45,787 nt of DNA from a virus: the IMG/VR virus record IMGVR_UViG_3300033148_005579, positions 1 through 45,787 of that record. The stretch is one strand, 5' to 3'. The position numbers and the translations under genes are program-made. The first letter of the stretch is position 1. Every line of letters starts with the position of its first letter. Positions 45,586-45,787 of this stretch are shown piece after piece. The notes below the pieces were generated by a model, which saw only the letters and a list, made by a program, of their open reading frames with translations, was not told the DNA's origin and searched no databases.

Positions 45586-45787
45586 TCACTCCCTCAAAAA
45601 TCCGAATTTATATACACCCTCTCTCATTCTATTCTCAAACTCTTTATAAAGTTTAACAAAAGTTTTGAGGTCATCAGGTAGATATTTCTTTAAGATTAAT
45701 TTTATTTGATACCATCCAGCATCCCATGTGTTGAGATGATATTCTGGATGTTCTTCAATCATCATTCTTCTATATTGAAATGACTTT
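45586..45787 (-). CDS. C-terminal end of an unknown protein (5' truncated by window)
   Basis: 66 codons are open from the right edge to TGA 45588-45586; a Met-Met at about residue 8 could be the true start (MMIEEHPEYHLNTWDAGWYQ). Helical, Lys-rich after that. It is the most upstream visible gene of the minus-strand operon, whose promoter lies outside the window. Confidence 0.5.
   Translation of the reverse strand, partial: KSFQYRRMMIEEHPEYHLNTWDAGWYQIKLILKKYLPDDLKTFVKLYKEFENRMREGVYKFGFLRE

Noticed and set aside
45406-45681. 91-residue + strand ORF at the right end
   Set aside because: Antisense to the lipoprotein gene, which has a good SD and a lipobox.

Overview
The window is the interior of a large, AT-rich double-stranded DNA phage genome. 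Almost all genes lie on the + strand in tightly packed, overlapping operons with strong Shine-Dalgarno sequences (AGGAGG-type) and frequent TAATG or ATGA stop/start overlaps. There are many small Cys-rich proteins, a long tRNA array and a tmRNA. Sigma70-like promoters (TTGACA / TATATT), class II ribonucleotide reductase and an amidase endolysin point to a bacterial host. I cannot name the host. Strong ribosome binding sites and a PgpH-like cyclic-dinucleotide phosphodiesterase would fit a low-GC bacterium that uses c-di-AMP.

Layout. 1-3100: sugar and glycosylation genes (two glycosyltransferase-like proteins, an epimerase C-terminal piece, a short nucleotide-sugar dehydrogenase, a KdsC-like HAD protein). 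3100-17900: replication and nucleotide metabolism (DnaX-type clamp loader, family A DNA polymerase, homing endonuclease, dUTPase, NrdJ, 5'-nucleotidase, RNase HII, ATP-dependent ligase, dCMP deaminase), interleaved with two radical SAM genes and a SpeD-like/DUF3326 pair. 17900-24500: a strongly promoted abundant-protein candidate, a membrane coiled-coil protein, a three-PAS sensor with a cyclic-phosphate-type receiver, an HNH nuclease, a metallopeptidase, methyltransferase-like and uracil-DNA glycosylase genes. 24500-33200: 15 tRNA genes and a tmRNA interspersed with small ORFs, a NADAR protein, a likely restriction-modification pair, an Smr protein, Pth2 and a HhH-GPD glycosylase. It ends with a transcription unit that appears wholly non-coding. 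33200-43700: Rad52-like annealing protein, Clp-type unfoldase, DHODH-like protein, cyclic-dinucleotide HD phosphodiesterase, membrane-anchored Holliday-junction-type nuclease, membrane-anchored metacaspase, GIY-YIG homing endonuclease, amidase endolysin and a strong terminator. 43740-45787: a convergent minus-strand operon of small proteins.

The most striking element is the RNA at 32923-33134. It carries two blocks nearly identical to the L11-binding GTPase-associated centre of 23S rRNA (helices 43 and 44). They are enclosed by a perfect 9-bp stem and separated by a ~150-nt structured insertion. It has its own promoter and a U-run terminator, and shares the transcript only with a D-arm-less tRNA-Arg. 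Together with a tRNA having an 8-nt anticodon loop, a CAT tRNA with a long variable arm, a tmRNA, Pth2 and an Smr protein, it suggests a phage that intervenes heavily in translation and ribosome rescue.

A second theme is signalling and conflict: PAS plus receiver, c-di-AMP-type HD phosphodiesterase, NADAR, restriction-modification, metacaspase and an unfoldase with a ClpP-docking-like IGF motif. Seven promoters share an extended sequence (TTGACAAAT, 16-bp spacer ending TGAT or TGTT, TATNNT) and give a framework for the transcription units. Several sit in the last codons of the upstream gene, which therefore ends in Leu-Thr-Asn.
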